64,000 bases of DNA from Planctomycetota bacterium (lineage in GTDB: Bacteria; Planctomycetota; UBA11346): positions 62,001 to 126,000 of the forward strand of contig JADGDD010000006.1 of the NCBI GenBank assembly GCA_016745075.1, written 5' to 3'. The notes beneath the pieces were generated by a model, which saw only the letters and a list, made by a program, of their open reading frames with translations, made no database searches and had not been told where the DNA came from. Below, piece after piece: positions 50,506 to 59,403 of the stretch. Made by a program: the position numbers and the translations under genes. Within the stretch, counting starts at the first letter, position 1. The number at the start of each line of letters is the position of its first letter.

Positions 50506-52161
50506 ATGTTGTTCTGTCTACGGTGTGTTGCAGTGTTTGTATGCGTGTCTGTAGTATCAGCGACCCAGTTTCAGGAACGTCAGTTAAAATCTCCGGTCGT
50601 TGGGCATATGTTTACCGCGAAGGTCTTGCCTTTTGATGCAAAAGATTTGCAACGTTCTGCCATAGCGAACGAAGCAGACATGGGCAGTGATGCTGATGGT
50701 TGCCGTCATAACAGTGGCATGAGTGAGTATGATTATTTTGTTGTTGTTGACCCGCATACCTACTTTGCTGCCCAGTCTGTGGAATGGGACGTGCGAACAC
50801 CGCAATTTAAGCTGCCGCTTTCGCAAGAATTTAGAGATTGGGTTCGGAGTAAGAATGGTTTTAATAGTGAATATGTAACTGATAAAAGCCAAGCCTATAA
50901 GCATTATCAGCAGCGGGCTCGCGCGAGCGGCAAAGAACTGCCTGCTTTTGAAGAGTGGACTATTCCCCAAGAGTGGATTCCGGTTGAGAAAAAATACCGC
51001 CTTGCCATAGAGAGCTATAAAAAACGTGATGCTCGCCCAGCAATGCTTGCTAAGTTGGCGCTATCTGCTTCATGGGCCTTGCGTGTTCGTTTGAACCTGC
51101 CTATTTATGACCAGCGCTTATCGCCAGGTGTCAATGAGGTCAATGGGTATGTCCAACGTCATATTGATGAGGGTGAAGCATTCATTCGAGAAAAATGGCA
51201 AAAGGTGTATAAGGATATCATGAAGAAAAGTCTCAGCGATGAGGCTTATTACGTAGCAGGTTCCTCTTATTTTGGTTTAGTACTACGTGCTGGAGATCTT
51301 GATGAATGTACGTCTATTCTTGAGAAAATGGAAAAGCGCCTGAAAGAAACTAAAGGTGATCTTGGGACCTTAGTTCGTGGACTTATTCGTGGCAAACGTC
51401 GATTATTACGTGAATATACCAGCTTTACTCGGCAGAGTGTCAATTTCTTCGTGCAGGCACTTGGTACAGAAAGTATCAATCGTTACGCTATTCCAGCAAC
51501 GGTTATGGCTGTAGCGGAAGGGCTTCGTCGTATCGGTAACGAATCTGCAGCTCTTGACTGGTATCAAACAGTTGCTCGTATGTCAGAAACACAGCCACGC
51601 ATTCGTGAAATGATTCGTAATCAAGGTGGAGTGCCTAGTGCCGATTCTCCATTGGCCTTACATATTGGTTGGGATGCAGATAATATGATTCAGATGTTAA
51701 AGAATAAGAAAGTGGTTCACTCTGGTGAAATTGGTGGGCAACACAAAAATTTATTAACGGCGATTGCTTATGATAAGCTTGGAACAGCATCGTATGAGAG
51801 TACAGCATGGCAGCCAGCATCTGGCGCAGCATTAGATGAAACCGTCGATTTAATAGATCAACTTGGTAAATGGGTACTTGTGTATGAACAGCGTCAAGCT
51901 GGCTGGCCAGAATCGCTTGGCATGCTATGGGAGAAGGGGGCCATTATGGATTGGAATGCTTACAACCGTTTCAATTGCCCTGTGAGTGGTAAAAAATATC
52001 TCTATGAGAAACCAAGTGCATCGGTCTCAGATAGAACGGTGCTTATTGCCCTACCAAAAGCGGTACCAACAAATCAAGGTCTGCGCTATGGTGCGTTCTT
52101 GCATGATATGAGCATTGTTTGGAGCGAGAAGCCGCTCAAACCTAATACAGTAGCCCCGTAG
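50506..52161 (+). CDS. Secreted or lipid-anchored protein of unknown function
   Basis: I chose the ATG at 50506 because AAGGAG precedes it and a signal peptide follows (MLFCLRCVAVFVCVSVVSA); the frame is open from 50416. The 551-residue product has a helical middle (KKYRLAIESYKKRDARPAMLAKLALSASWAL) faintly like DUF2225 or TPR proteins. It ends with FNCPVSGKKYLYEK, which recalls the CPxGG end of some pseudopilins, though no prepilin signal is present. Co-oriented between rplU and holB. No confident family. Confidence 0.72.
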   Translation: MLFCLRCVAVFVCVSVVSATQFQERQLKSPVVGHMFTAKVLPFDAKDLQRSAIANEADMGSDADGCRHNSGMSEYDYFVVVDPHTYFAAQSVEWDVRTPQFKLPLSQEFRDWVRSKNGFNSEYVTDKSQAYKHYQQRARASGKELPAFEEWTIPQEWIPVEKKYRLAIESYKKRDARPAMLAKLALSASWALRVRLNLPIYDQRLSPGVNEVNGYVQRHIDEGEAFIREKWQKVYKDIMKKSLSDEAYYVAGSSYFGLVLRAGDLDECTSILEKMEKRLKETKGDLGTLVRGLIRGKRRLLREYTSFTRQSVNFFVQALGTESINRYAIPATVMAVAEGLRRIGNESAALDWYQTVARMSETQPRIREMIRNQGGVPSADSPLALHIGWDADNMIQMLKNKKVVHSGEIGGQHKNLLTAIAYDKLGTASYESTAWQPASGAALDETVDLIDQLGKWVLVYEQRQAGWPESLGMLWEKGAIMDWNAYNRFNCPVSGKKYLYEKPSASVSDRTVLIALPKAVPTNQGLRYGAFLHDMSIVWSEKPLKPNTVAP

Positions 52162-52171
52162 AGACAGATGA

Positions 52172-53113
52172 ATGCTCTCTAACGTAATCGGGAATGAACC
52201 ATTAAAAACGCTGATGTTGCGCATGTTGAAACGCAATCGTTTACCTCAGAGTCTTATTTTTGAAGGTACTCCTGGTTGTGGCCGTAGAACGCTTTCTCGT
52301 GCAGTTGCGGCTGCGCTACTCTGTAGTGACCCTTCAAATAAGGGAGATGCTTGTGGCTTGTGTCCATCTTGTGTGCAATGCGCAGCAGGGACACATCCAG
52401 ATGTAGTTGAATTACCGCATGATACCGAACGGCGATTGATTAAAGTTGAAACCATCCGAGAGATGATTGTGGAAGAGGCTTATCGCAGTCCTTTGCTTGG
52501 AGAGCGGCGTGTTTTCTTGCTACCAGCGATAGACCGTTTAAACCCACAATCTTGTAATGTTTTACTGAAAATCCTTGAAGAACCACCGGTAGGTGCTTGG
52601 TTCCTCATGAGCAAACCACCTGGCAATATGGTATTAAATACTATAATTAGTCGGAGTCAGGTTTTTCGTATGCAAAGTCTTATGCAAGCTGATTTACGAC
52701 AGGTGTTCATGCGTCAAGGTATGGATATTGGTGAAGCAGAGCAGGCCTTACAGATTGCCCACGGTTCTCACCGTGGTGTTCGTTCAGGTGAAACAGGAGA
52801 TGCAGGGCAGTACCCACGGCAAGCCCTCCATAACTTACTGGAGAACGGCTTGGTATTGCAAAGTGTGAATGCGATTGTGGAAGCATTGCCATCCAAGTCC
52901 TCTGATGAAGCTGTTACCGATGCTGCTTGGCAGCGTATGATTGCACGACAGTGGCTTGATCGCTTACAATCAGAGTTGCGTGTTGAATTGCGCGAGTCTT
53001 GCCAAGAGCGTACGTTGCGGCATATCCAGCACATTCAACGTTTGAAAGGCGATATTACTCTGAATCTCCCACTCAGATCTGTTGTTGAACACATTGCACT
53101 TGGTTCACAATAG
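52172..53113 (+). CDS. holB: DNA polymerase III delta' subunit-like
   Basis: 313 residues. The clamp-loader small-subunit pattern is clear: VIGNEPLKTLMLRMLKRNRLPQSLIFEGTPGCGRRTLS, the zinc Cys group CGLCPSCVQC, VETIREMIVEEAY, RRVFLLPAIDRLNPQSCNVLLKILEEPP and ISRSQVF. The P-loop has GCGRRT in place of GxGKT, so ATP binding is probably lost, as in known delta' subunits. It pairs functionally with the dnaX product 30 kb away. Confidence 0.9.
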   Translation: MLSNVIGNEPLKTLMLRMLKRNRLPQSLIFEGTPGCGRRTLSRAVAAALLCSDPSNKGDACGLCPSCVQCAAGTHPDVVELPHDTERRLIKVETIREMIVEEAYRSPLLGERRVFLLPAIDRLNPQSCNVLLKILEEPPVGAWFLMSKPPGNMVLNTIISRSQVFRMQSLMQADLRQVFMRQGMDIGEAEQALQIAHGSHRGVRSGETGDAGQYPRQALHNLLENGLVLQSVNAIVEALPSKSSDEAVTDAAWQRMIARQWLDRLQSELRVELRESCQERTLRHIQHIQRLKGDITLNLPLRSVVEHIALGSQ

Positions 53114-53265
53114 GAGGCTTTGCTTCAATAAAATGATGCGAGCGTTTCATTTGGTTTATATAATTCCAGATATACTAATGACTTAGCAGGATTGTTTTTC
53201 TTGCGGGCTGCCTAAAGGCTTATACAGTGCGCTCGTCCAGCCCCCTAGTGTGAGGAGAGAGTGTT

Positions 53266-54129
53266 ATGGCGAGAGATATGCTGTTAGATATGTACCTAGA
53301 GGACGTATCAGCTTTTACTGTCATGACTAAGGAAGAAGAATTTGCTCTTGCTCATAAAGTGCGGGCAGGGGTTACCGCAGAGGCAGAGGGAAAACTGAGC
53401 TCAGCCGCAGAAACAGCGTATCAGCTGGCAAAACAAGAAATGATTCAACGTAATTTGCGTTTGGTTGTTAGTGTTGCTCGTAATTTTGATAACCAAGGTT
53501 TGCCACTGCTTGATATTATAGAAGAGGGGAACCTTGGCTTAATGCGCGCGGTAGAACGTTTTGATCCAGGTATGGAGTGTCGATTTTCAACGTATGCGGT
53601 TCACTGGATTAAGCAGGCGATCCGTCGCTCTTTGCTTGAAAAAGTAAAAAATATACGCGTGCCAGCCTACATGGCAGAATTGGTGACTCGCTGGAAGCGT
53701 CTCAATCGGGCAAATCCAGGTGAAACTGATTTGGAAAACGTTGCAGAAGTATGCGAAGCGTTAAAGCTTCCTAAAGAAAATGCAAAACTAGTGAAACGTA
53801 TTATACGAACGGCACAGATGAGTGGGGGACAGTTAGACATAGAAGATGTTGGTGCTTTGAGCTCATTCTTCGCCGATGAGAATGCAGAAGCGCCAGAAGA
53901 TAGTGTCAGCAGCTCAGAAGACCGAGATATTATTCAAGAGCGTTTAGAGGCTTTGAGTGAACGAGAATCAGAGATTCTCCGGTACCGTTTCGGGCTAGAT
54001 GGCTATCCAGTGCTGACTCTTGAAGATATTGGTCATATATTCAGTCTCACCCGTGAACGTGTTCGGCAGATTGAAGCAAAATCATTAGAAACGCTGCGCA
54101 CACTTATTCCAAATGATAGCGTGCTCTGA
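53266..54129 (+). CDS. Group 2 sigma-70 factor (RpoS/RpoH/SigA-like)
   Basis: 287 residues; GAGGAGAG precedes the ATG. Region 1.2 is DMYLEDVSAFTVMTKEEEFALA. Region 2 is NLRLVVSVARNFDNQGLPLLDIIEEGNLGLMRAVERFDP, then FSTYAVHWIKQAIRRSL. Region 3 and region 4 follow (LSERESEILRYRFGLDG, LTLEDIGHIFSLTRERVRQIEAKSLETLR). The short N-terminus without region 1.1 points to an alternative rather than the primary sigma. No regulator gene adjoins it. Confidence 0.93.
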   Translation: MARDMLLDMYLEDVSAFTVMTKEEEFALAHKVRAGVTAEAEGKLSSAAETAYQLAKQEMIQRNLRLVVSVARNFDNQGLPLLDIIEEGNLGLMRAVERFDPGMECRFSTYAVHWIKQAIRRSLLEKVKNIRVPAYMAELVTRWKRLNRANPGETDLENVAEVCEALKLPKENAKLVKRIIRTAQMSGGQLDIEDVGALSSFFADENAEAPEDSVSSSEDRDIIQERLEALSERESEILRYRFGLDGYPVLTLEDIGHIFSLTRERVRQIEAKSLETLRTLIPNDSVL

Positions 54130-54225
54130 GCAACTGCCTGAGTTCGCTGAGAACGGCTCTTGCGTTACTTGAGAGAATGTTCATCGTAGAGGTATCATAG
54201 GAATGAGAGAAAGGCTTTTGTAGTT

Positions 54226-54645
54226 ATGACCGAACGAAAAACCAAATTAACCGGACAGCGGATGATTGTACTTGCGACCCTGTTTTTGAGTCTCTTCTTG
54301 GGTGGCTGTGAAGATGAACCGAATACTACTGTCATTGTGAACTTTGGCTCTGCAGCGGCAGTATTGAGTGGTGGTCAAAATGAAGTTGCGATTAATGCAA
54401 CGGTTAATTTTAACACACAGGATATTGAGTCAGCAGACTGGAGCGTTTCTCCTGAAGGTCCGGGAATAATTAGGACAGGACCTCTTTCAGCGTTAGCAGG
54501 CTTTTCCCTTAATGGTGTCTATCTTGTAACGTTAACTGTTACTGATAAATCTGGGCGTGTAGGAACTGGTTCATTAACCGTTGATGTAACCGGTCTCAAA
54601 GATGCATCTTCGGATACAATAGGAGTACCTGTTGGTACCAATTAG
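54226..54645 (+). CDS. Lipoprotein with PKD-like domain
   Basis: 139 residues (or 127 from the next ATG). The hydrophobic LATLFLSLFLGGC ends in a lipobox, LGGC. The mature part is one Ig/PKD-like beta-domain (INATVNFNTQDIESADWSVSPEG, GVYLVTLTVTDKSGRVGTGSLTVDV). A surface or periplasmic role is probable. It stands alone and ends at a shared bidirectional terminator. Confidence 0.82.
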   Translation: MTERKTKLTGQRMIVLATLFLSLFLGGCEDEPNTTVIVNFGSAAAVLSGGQNEVAINATVNFNTQDIESADWSVSPEGPGIIRTGPLSALAGFSLNGVYLVTLTVTDKSGRVGTGSLTVDVTGLKDASSDTIGVPVGTN

Positions 54646-54671
54646 TTGAGAGCAATTAGTTAATAATCTAC

Positions 54672-54705
54672 AAAAGGACTGAGCATTTGTTCAGTCCTTT
54701 TTTTA
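54672..54705. terminator. Bidirectional terminator between convergent genes
   Basis: Arms AAAAGGACTGA and TCAGTCCTTTT flank an 8-base loop, with a U-run on the plus strand (TTTTTTT) and a shorter one on the minus strand. Confidence 0.88.
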
Positions 54706-57246
54706 TGTAGAAACACCAAGGAAGTCATAAGAGAGATGTGTTGTGAGTTTGGCAATTTGCATTAATGATTGTGCGATCTTGTCACGTTCTTCTACGCTGA
54801 GATCAGAGATATTCATTTCATCGTTCACTGTTTGTAAGTCGGTGTGGCAATGTATTTGATTATGAAAGCGGAGTGACCACAGATCATCAAAGATGCGAGT
54901 TATTTCAGCAATACGCTCTTGGTTGAGAATATCATATACTTGCAGGGCTTGTAGCCGTTTCAGTGTTTGGGTTTCTTGAATCGCATGCTTCAAGCTGTAT
55001 ATCCGGGCAAATAAAACAATAGGCATTAAGCAGGTTTTTAAGTTGATCAGTTGTTCGCCGTGTTCTTTGGTTGGTTGGACGTTCCCAAAAGGGCTGACTG
55101 GAACTTTATATTGTACACATTCTAAGGCATAGTATTTGAAAAACTGTGGAGCCGCGTGTATACATTCCTGTTTGTAGCAATTGATTTCAGCCAGTAAATC
55201 ATCATTGCCGTATAATGTTTGCATATCAAAAAGTAAGTGTGTCGTTGGGGCATCATCTGGTGAAAACGTATAAATACTTTTATGAAAGCGTTGTTTCCAT
55301 TCATCGACGGACAAGCACCAAGCAGGGTTCATCGCCATAATACCACCGGGGCAATATGGATAGCCTGCCTTGTTGAGTTTTTGACAAAAAGTATTGGCGA
55401 GGCGAACCAATTGTTGTTTGTTGTCCAGAAGCGTATCGTTTGTGCTACGAAAAATGATACCGGTGTCTTGATCGGAAAAAATCGTCATTTCTTCACGGGC
55501 GTGACTTCCCAGTGAAATTAATGCAAAGTCACAGCTGCATTCATCATGTTCTTCAAGAGTCATTTCCATGAATCGTTGTGAAACTTGGGCAAAAGTCTGG
55601 CTGACTAGATGGCGTGCTTCTGATATATGGTGCGTGTGCAAGAGCTGTTGAATATAGCTGGGTAATTGGTTGAGTGTGTGGATAATGTGTCCGTCACTTT
55701 GGGACAATGCGATTTCGCGAATAAAATACTCTGCAGATACGTTTGTTGTAGGGAGGGGGTCTCGCTGGCTAAAGTTCTTATTGGCAACTACTTGACGAAG
55801 AGAGATAAGATGTCCATTTGTGTTATTTAAAAAGATGCGAGATGTGCGAATAATAACATGGACAAGCGTTCCAAAATTGGTTTGTAGCTGGGCTTCAAAT
55901 TCGATTGAGTGGACATGATCAAGAAAAAATTCTTGGAGATGTTGACGGCCAATGGTGTTGATCGGCGAATCTATGAGAAGCGTATCCCATATCTCAATCG
56001 GTTCAAGTTCGTCGGCAGAGTATCCCAACATACGCATGATTCGTGCGTTGCAGTAGACATTCTTACCGCCAATCTCTAATACATATCCTTCATTTGATGC
56101 TTCAACCAATGCGCGGTATCTATTTTTTGCTTCAAGCAGAGCTTTTTCAGCATGTTGTTTATTTTGTTCTAAACGATAACTTTGCAGAGCAGTGTAGCTC
56201 ATGATAATCAGTAATATGATCAATACCGAAATGGTAATGGTCATGCTTGATTGGGTAAGACGGTCCATTTCATGTTCGACATCATCAAGATAGATACCCG
56301 TTCCCAAGATCCAATTCCATTCTGGTATGAGGCAGACGTAGGAAAGTTTCGATTCTTTTTTATGATGACTGTCATCTTTTTGCCAATAATACTCAGCGTA
56401 CCCTTCGCCATTTTTCTGTACGAGTGCTACGAAGTCAGAAAAGATATTTTTATGGCTTTTTTTGTCTGTGTATTCAGAAACATCCTGTCCTTCTAGCTCT
56501 GGATTAATTGGGTGCATCAACATATATGGGATATCGTTTGTTACCCAAAAATAATACTTTTTCTGTGGCCCATGTCGTAAGCCACGTAGCTCTTCTAGGG
56601 CTTGTTGTTGTGCGTGCTCAGTGGAGGCTGTAGTCTTACTGTGTTTGGCGATCAAAGCTTGAGCTGTTGCAGTCAATTCTTTAATCATTTCCTTTTTGAC
56701 TGTCATCATATTGTCTCGTGATTGTGGTAATACGACTACAAAGAGGACATAGATAAAGAGGATGAAAATAGAACAGATAGGCAGGAGTATTTTTAGAATA
56801 AAATCATGGGACATATTCCCCTGTTTATGAGATGTAGCAGCTTTCTTTTTATAGGAAAAATAATTACGTAGCTCTGCTTCACTAAAAATGGGTTCGTCGT
56901 TCTCGTCTGTTTCAGTTTCATGATATTTTTCTTTGAAAGTTCCATTTATGAAATCAGACCGTCTCGGGATATACCCATTATAATCATCTTTGACGTGACT
57001 TTCAAAAACAATTTTAATTTGTTCACGTGTATAGGCGTGTTCAAATTCTCGGTAAGCCTCTTCTAAGGCATCTGAACAATGTCTGTATTGTCTATGTTCA
57101 TAAGGGTCGTAGCTATCTTTCTTACCGTGTAATAAGAACTGACTGAAGTTTTCGTAATCAAAGAAGCCGTCAATCCATTTGTGAATATCTTCGGCACGCA
57201 AGCCAATTAGTTGTTCAGTATTCTTTGCGTGATCTGATATCTTCAT
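54703..57246 (-). CDS. Membrane sensor: unknown N-domain, Cache, PAS and DUF294-type nucleotidyltransferase
   Basis: 847 residues. A cytoplasmic N-terminal domain (1-145; HKWIDGFFDYENFSQFLLHG, HVKDDYNGYIPRRSDF) is unfamiliar. Two membrane spans (~150-172, ~333-352) bracket a single Cache-like periplasmic domain (KKYYFWVTNDIPYMLMHP, WILGTGIYLDDVE). A PAS domain follows near 378-490 (NRYRALVEASNEGYVLEIGG). The output region has the nucleotidyltransferase signature LGSHAREEMTIFSDQDTGIIF near 578-598, as in DUF294/GlnD-type enzymes, with a helical DUF294_C-like end. There is no histidine kinase, GGDEF or MCP output. It is 12 bases downstream of a sigma-54 activator gene and likely forms an operon with it. 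The ligand and the nucleotidylated target are unknown. Confidence 0.85.
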   Translation of the reverse strand: MKISDHAKNTEQLIGLRAEDIHKWIDGFFDYENFSQFLLHGKKDSYDPYEHRQYRHCSDALEEAYREFEHAYTREQIKIVFESHVKDDYNGYIPRRSDFINGTFKEKYHETETDENDEPIFSEAELRNYFSYKKKAATSHKQGNMSHDFILKILLPICSIFILFIYVLFVVVLPQSRDNMMTVKKEMIKELTATAQALIAKHSKTTASTEHAQQQALEELRGLRHGPQKKYYFWVTNDIPYMLMHPINPELEGQDVSEYTDKKSHKNIFSDFVALVQKNGEGYAEYYWQKDDSHHKKESKLSYVCLIPEWNWILGTGIYLDDVEHEMDRLTQSSMTITISVLIILLIIMSYTALQSYRLEQNKQHAEKALLEAKNRYRALVEASNEGYVLEIGGKNVYCNARIMRMLGYSADELEPIEIWDTLLIDSPINTIGRQHLQEFFLDHVHSIEFEAQLQTNFGTLVHVIIRTSRIFLNNTNGHLISLRQVVANKNFSQRDPLPTTNVSAEYFIREIALSQSDGHIIHTLNQLPSYIQQLLHTHHISEARHLVSQTFAQVSQRFMEMTLEEHDECSCDFALISLGSHAREEMTIFSDQDTGIIFRSTNDTLLDNKQQLVRLANTFCQKLNKAGYPYCPGGIMAMNPAWCLSVDEWKQRFHKSIYTFSPDDAPTTHLLFDMQTLYGNDDLLAEINCYKQECIHAAPQFFKYYALECVQYKVPVSPFGNVQPTKEHGEQLINLKTCLMPIVLFARIYSLKHAIQETQTLKRLQALQVYDILNQERIAEITRIFDDLWSLRFHNQIHCHTDLQTVNDEMNISDLSVEERDKIAQSLMQIAKLTTHLSYDFLGVST

Positions 57247-57258
57247 GGTACGACTTTC

Positions 57259-58803
57259 TTACTCGATATTCCACTCACGTTTAATGGTAGAAATTGCATT
57301 CATGCGACTATTCAAAGTGTTGCGAGTAATGCCAAGAAGGGTTGCTGCACGACTTTTATTATTATCTAGCCGGTTGAGTACTACTTCAAAAAGGTGTCGT
57401 TCCCATTTTGAGCGAACACGATTATAGAGTTCGTTGTTACCTTCAGCAAGACAAGTGTCGGTTTGCTCATGGAGATAGGTCTGCATAACGCCTTCTATGC
57501 TATCAGGAGGAAGAGCAGGTACGACGGTTGTGGGTACTTGTGGTAGTGCTGTCTCTGTAACAAGTGGAGTGGTAGACATTTGAGTTGATGGATCTGTATA
57601 GGCCATGATCGACATAGGCAGTAAATCCATGGTTAGGTGTTTTCCTGGAGCCATGACGACCATTTTCTCAATACAGTTTTCCAATTCTCGAACATTTCCT
57701 GGCCATGGGTACTTTTTCATTGCTTCAATAACATCTCTTGAGAAATGTTCTATGTATTTTAGGTTTCGTTGCGAGTAAATGCCGAGGAAATGTTCGACGA
57801 GTGGAGGAATATCTTCTGGACGGTCACGTAATGCTGGCGAATGAATAAAGACAACATTTAATCGATAGTAGAGGTCGGAGCGGAAACGCCCTTCTCGGAC
57901 CTCTAAATCAAGATCACGGTTAGTAGCGGCAATGACTCGAACATTTAATTTGCGCACTTTGTGGTCACCTACTCGAACAATTTCCATTTCTTGCAATACG
58001 CGTAATAAGCGTACTTGCATGTTCTGGCTAATTTCACCAATTTCATCAAGAAAAATAGTTCCGTTATCGGCAGCTTCAAAACGCCCTTTGCGATCTGAGG
58101 TAGCACCAGTAAACGCGCCTTTAATATGGCCAAATAATTCGGATTCTAAAAGGCTTTCAGATAATGCTCCGCAGTTAACCGTGATGAAGGCCTCGTTCGA
58201 ACGTGGAGAATGCTCATGAATCGTTCGAGCAATTAACTCTTTACCCGTTCCAGTTTCCCCATGAATGAGCACCGTTGCGGTTGATGCAGCTACTCGTTTT
58301 GCATTTTCTAAGGCGTGCCTAAATGAGCCAGATACGCCAATGATGCGTTGATCTGAAAATTGCACACGGATTTCTTCACGCAGATGAAAATTTTCATCCA
58401 GCAATTCTTCTTTTTGTGCTTCAAGATATTCGTTAACAGCACACCATTGTAAGAATAAACTAGCCAAAAAACTGCCAACATTATCAACGGCACACTCTAG
58501 AAATAAAACACCAAATCGTCCGAGTGGATAAGCAGAGACCTCACCTTGTGTTTCTGGTTCATTGCTGATGAGGATGCGTTCGACCATTGCTCGGTCATTT
58601 TCTTCAGCCTGACTAGCCCCACCATGGCTAATGATACTTTTGATTGATTTATCGGTACCAAGGACGTAGAGACGGCCAGCTTTAATGGTGTTTTCTGAGC
58701 ACGCTAAGCGTAGAGCAGAGAGCACCGATGGACGTAGAGATGGCTGTTCAATGCGTACTTCGGAGATGGCTTCGAAGATATCGAGTAGTGTTTGAGCATT
58801 CAT
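57259..58803 (-). CDS. Sigma-54-dependent transcriptional activator (GAF-like, AAA+, Fis HTH)
   Basis: 514 residues. N-terminal ~165 residues look like a GAF sensor (LRLACSENTIKAGRLYVLGTDKS). The AAA+ domain has Walker A GETGTGKELIARTIHEHS, the sigma-54 contact loop GAFTGA, Walker B GTIFLDEIGEIS, NRDLDLEVREGRFRSDLYYRLN and WPGNVRELEN. The C-terminus is a Fis-type helix-turn-helix (LNRLDNNKSRAATLLGITRNTLNSRM). It needs RpoN, not seen in this window. Gene order suggests it controls or answers to the downstream Cache-PAS-nucleotidyltransferase sensor. Confidence 0.94.
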   Translation of the reverse strand: MNAQTLLDIFEAISEVRIEQPSLRPSVLSALRLACSENTIKAGRLYVLGTDKSIKSIISHGGASQAEENDRAMVERILISNEPETQGEVSAYPLGRFGVLFLECAVDNVGSFLASLFLQWCAVNEYLEAQKEELLDENFHLREEIRVQFSDQRIIGVSGSFRHALENAKRVAASTATVLIHGETGTGKELIARTIHEHSPRSNEAFITVNCGALSESLLESELFGHIKGAFTGATSDRKGRFEAADNGTIFLDEIGEISQNMQVRLLRVLQEMEIVRVGDHKVRKLNVRVIAATNRDLDLEVREGRFRSDLYYRLNVVFIHSPALRDRPEDIPPLVEHFLGIYSQRNLKYIEHFSRDVIEAMKKYPWPGNVRELENCIEKMVVMAPGKHLTMDLLPMSIMAYTDPSTQMSTTPLVTETALPQVPTTVVPALPPDSIEGVMQTYLHEQTDTCLAEGNNELYNRVRSKWERHLFEVVLNRLDNNKSRAATLLGITRNTLNSRMNAISTIKREWNIE

Positions 58804-58842
58804 AGTGCTTATAATCTAAGCAACTGCATAAAAAGGAAAGGG

Positions 58843-59403
58843 TTAAGGTGTTTTATGCCGTACGGTTATGATCCAGCTACGTCCATAGCTGCGTTCTTCT
58901 TCAATAAAACAGCCTTCTGGAACCGTTGGGATGGCATAGCCTTTTTCCCCACGCATGATAATGAGGCCGTTTGTATGAATAGATTGTGCTGCATCGGCAA
59001 GCATTGCATCGAGTTGGTCACGTGCTTCGGCTAGCCACGGGAAGGGAGGGTCAGCAAAGAGGAGGTCTATATTTTCTAAGTCTGGAAGTACTTGTTGAAA
59101 CTTTTTTGTATGGAGCTGGATGTTTGTTGGGGAGCCAATGCTCTTCAGATTCTTACGAATAGTTTCTATGGCTACTGGGTGCGGTTCCATTAGGTGAACT
59201 TTTTTTGCCCCTCGGCTGGCGGTTTCTATACCAAAGTTTCCTGATCCTGCGCAGATATCGGCAATTGTGAGGTCACTAAAGTCCCCACCAAGCCAGTCAA
59301 AGAGACTTTGTTTAATGCGATCGAGGAGTGGACGTGTAGCCTTGCCTGGAGGGGCTTCTATTCGACGACCCTTCCATTGGCCTCCAATAATACGCAAACT
59401 CAC
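58843..59403 (-). CDS. rsmD: 16S rRNA (guanine966-N2)-methyltransferase RsmD
   Basis: 186 residues from a GTG overlapping the aroA stop (GTGA). Motifs are RIIGGQWKGRRIEAPPGKATRP, IKQSLFDWLGG, DICAGSGNFGIETASRGA for S-adenosylmethionine, and ADPPF in place of the usual DPPY. This modifies 16S rRNA. Translational coupling to aroA is evident; the pairing is positional rather than metabolic. Confidence 0.93.
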   Translation of the reverse strand: MSLRIIGGQWKGRRIEAPPGKATRPLLDRIKQSLFDWLGGDFSDLTIADICAGSGNFGIETASRGAKKVHLMEPHPVAIETIRKNLKSIGSPTNIQLHTKKFQQVLPDLENIDLLFADPPFPWLAEARDQLDAMLADAAQSIHTNGLIIMRGEKGYAIPTVPEGCFIEEERSYGRSWIITVRHKTP

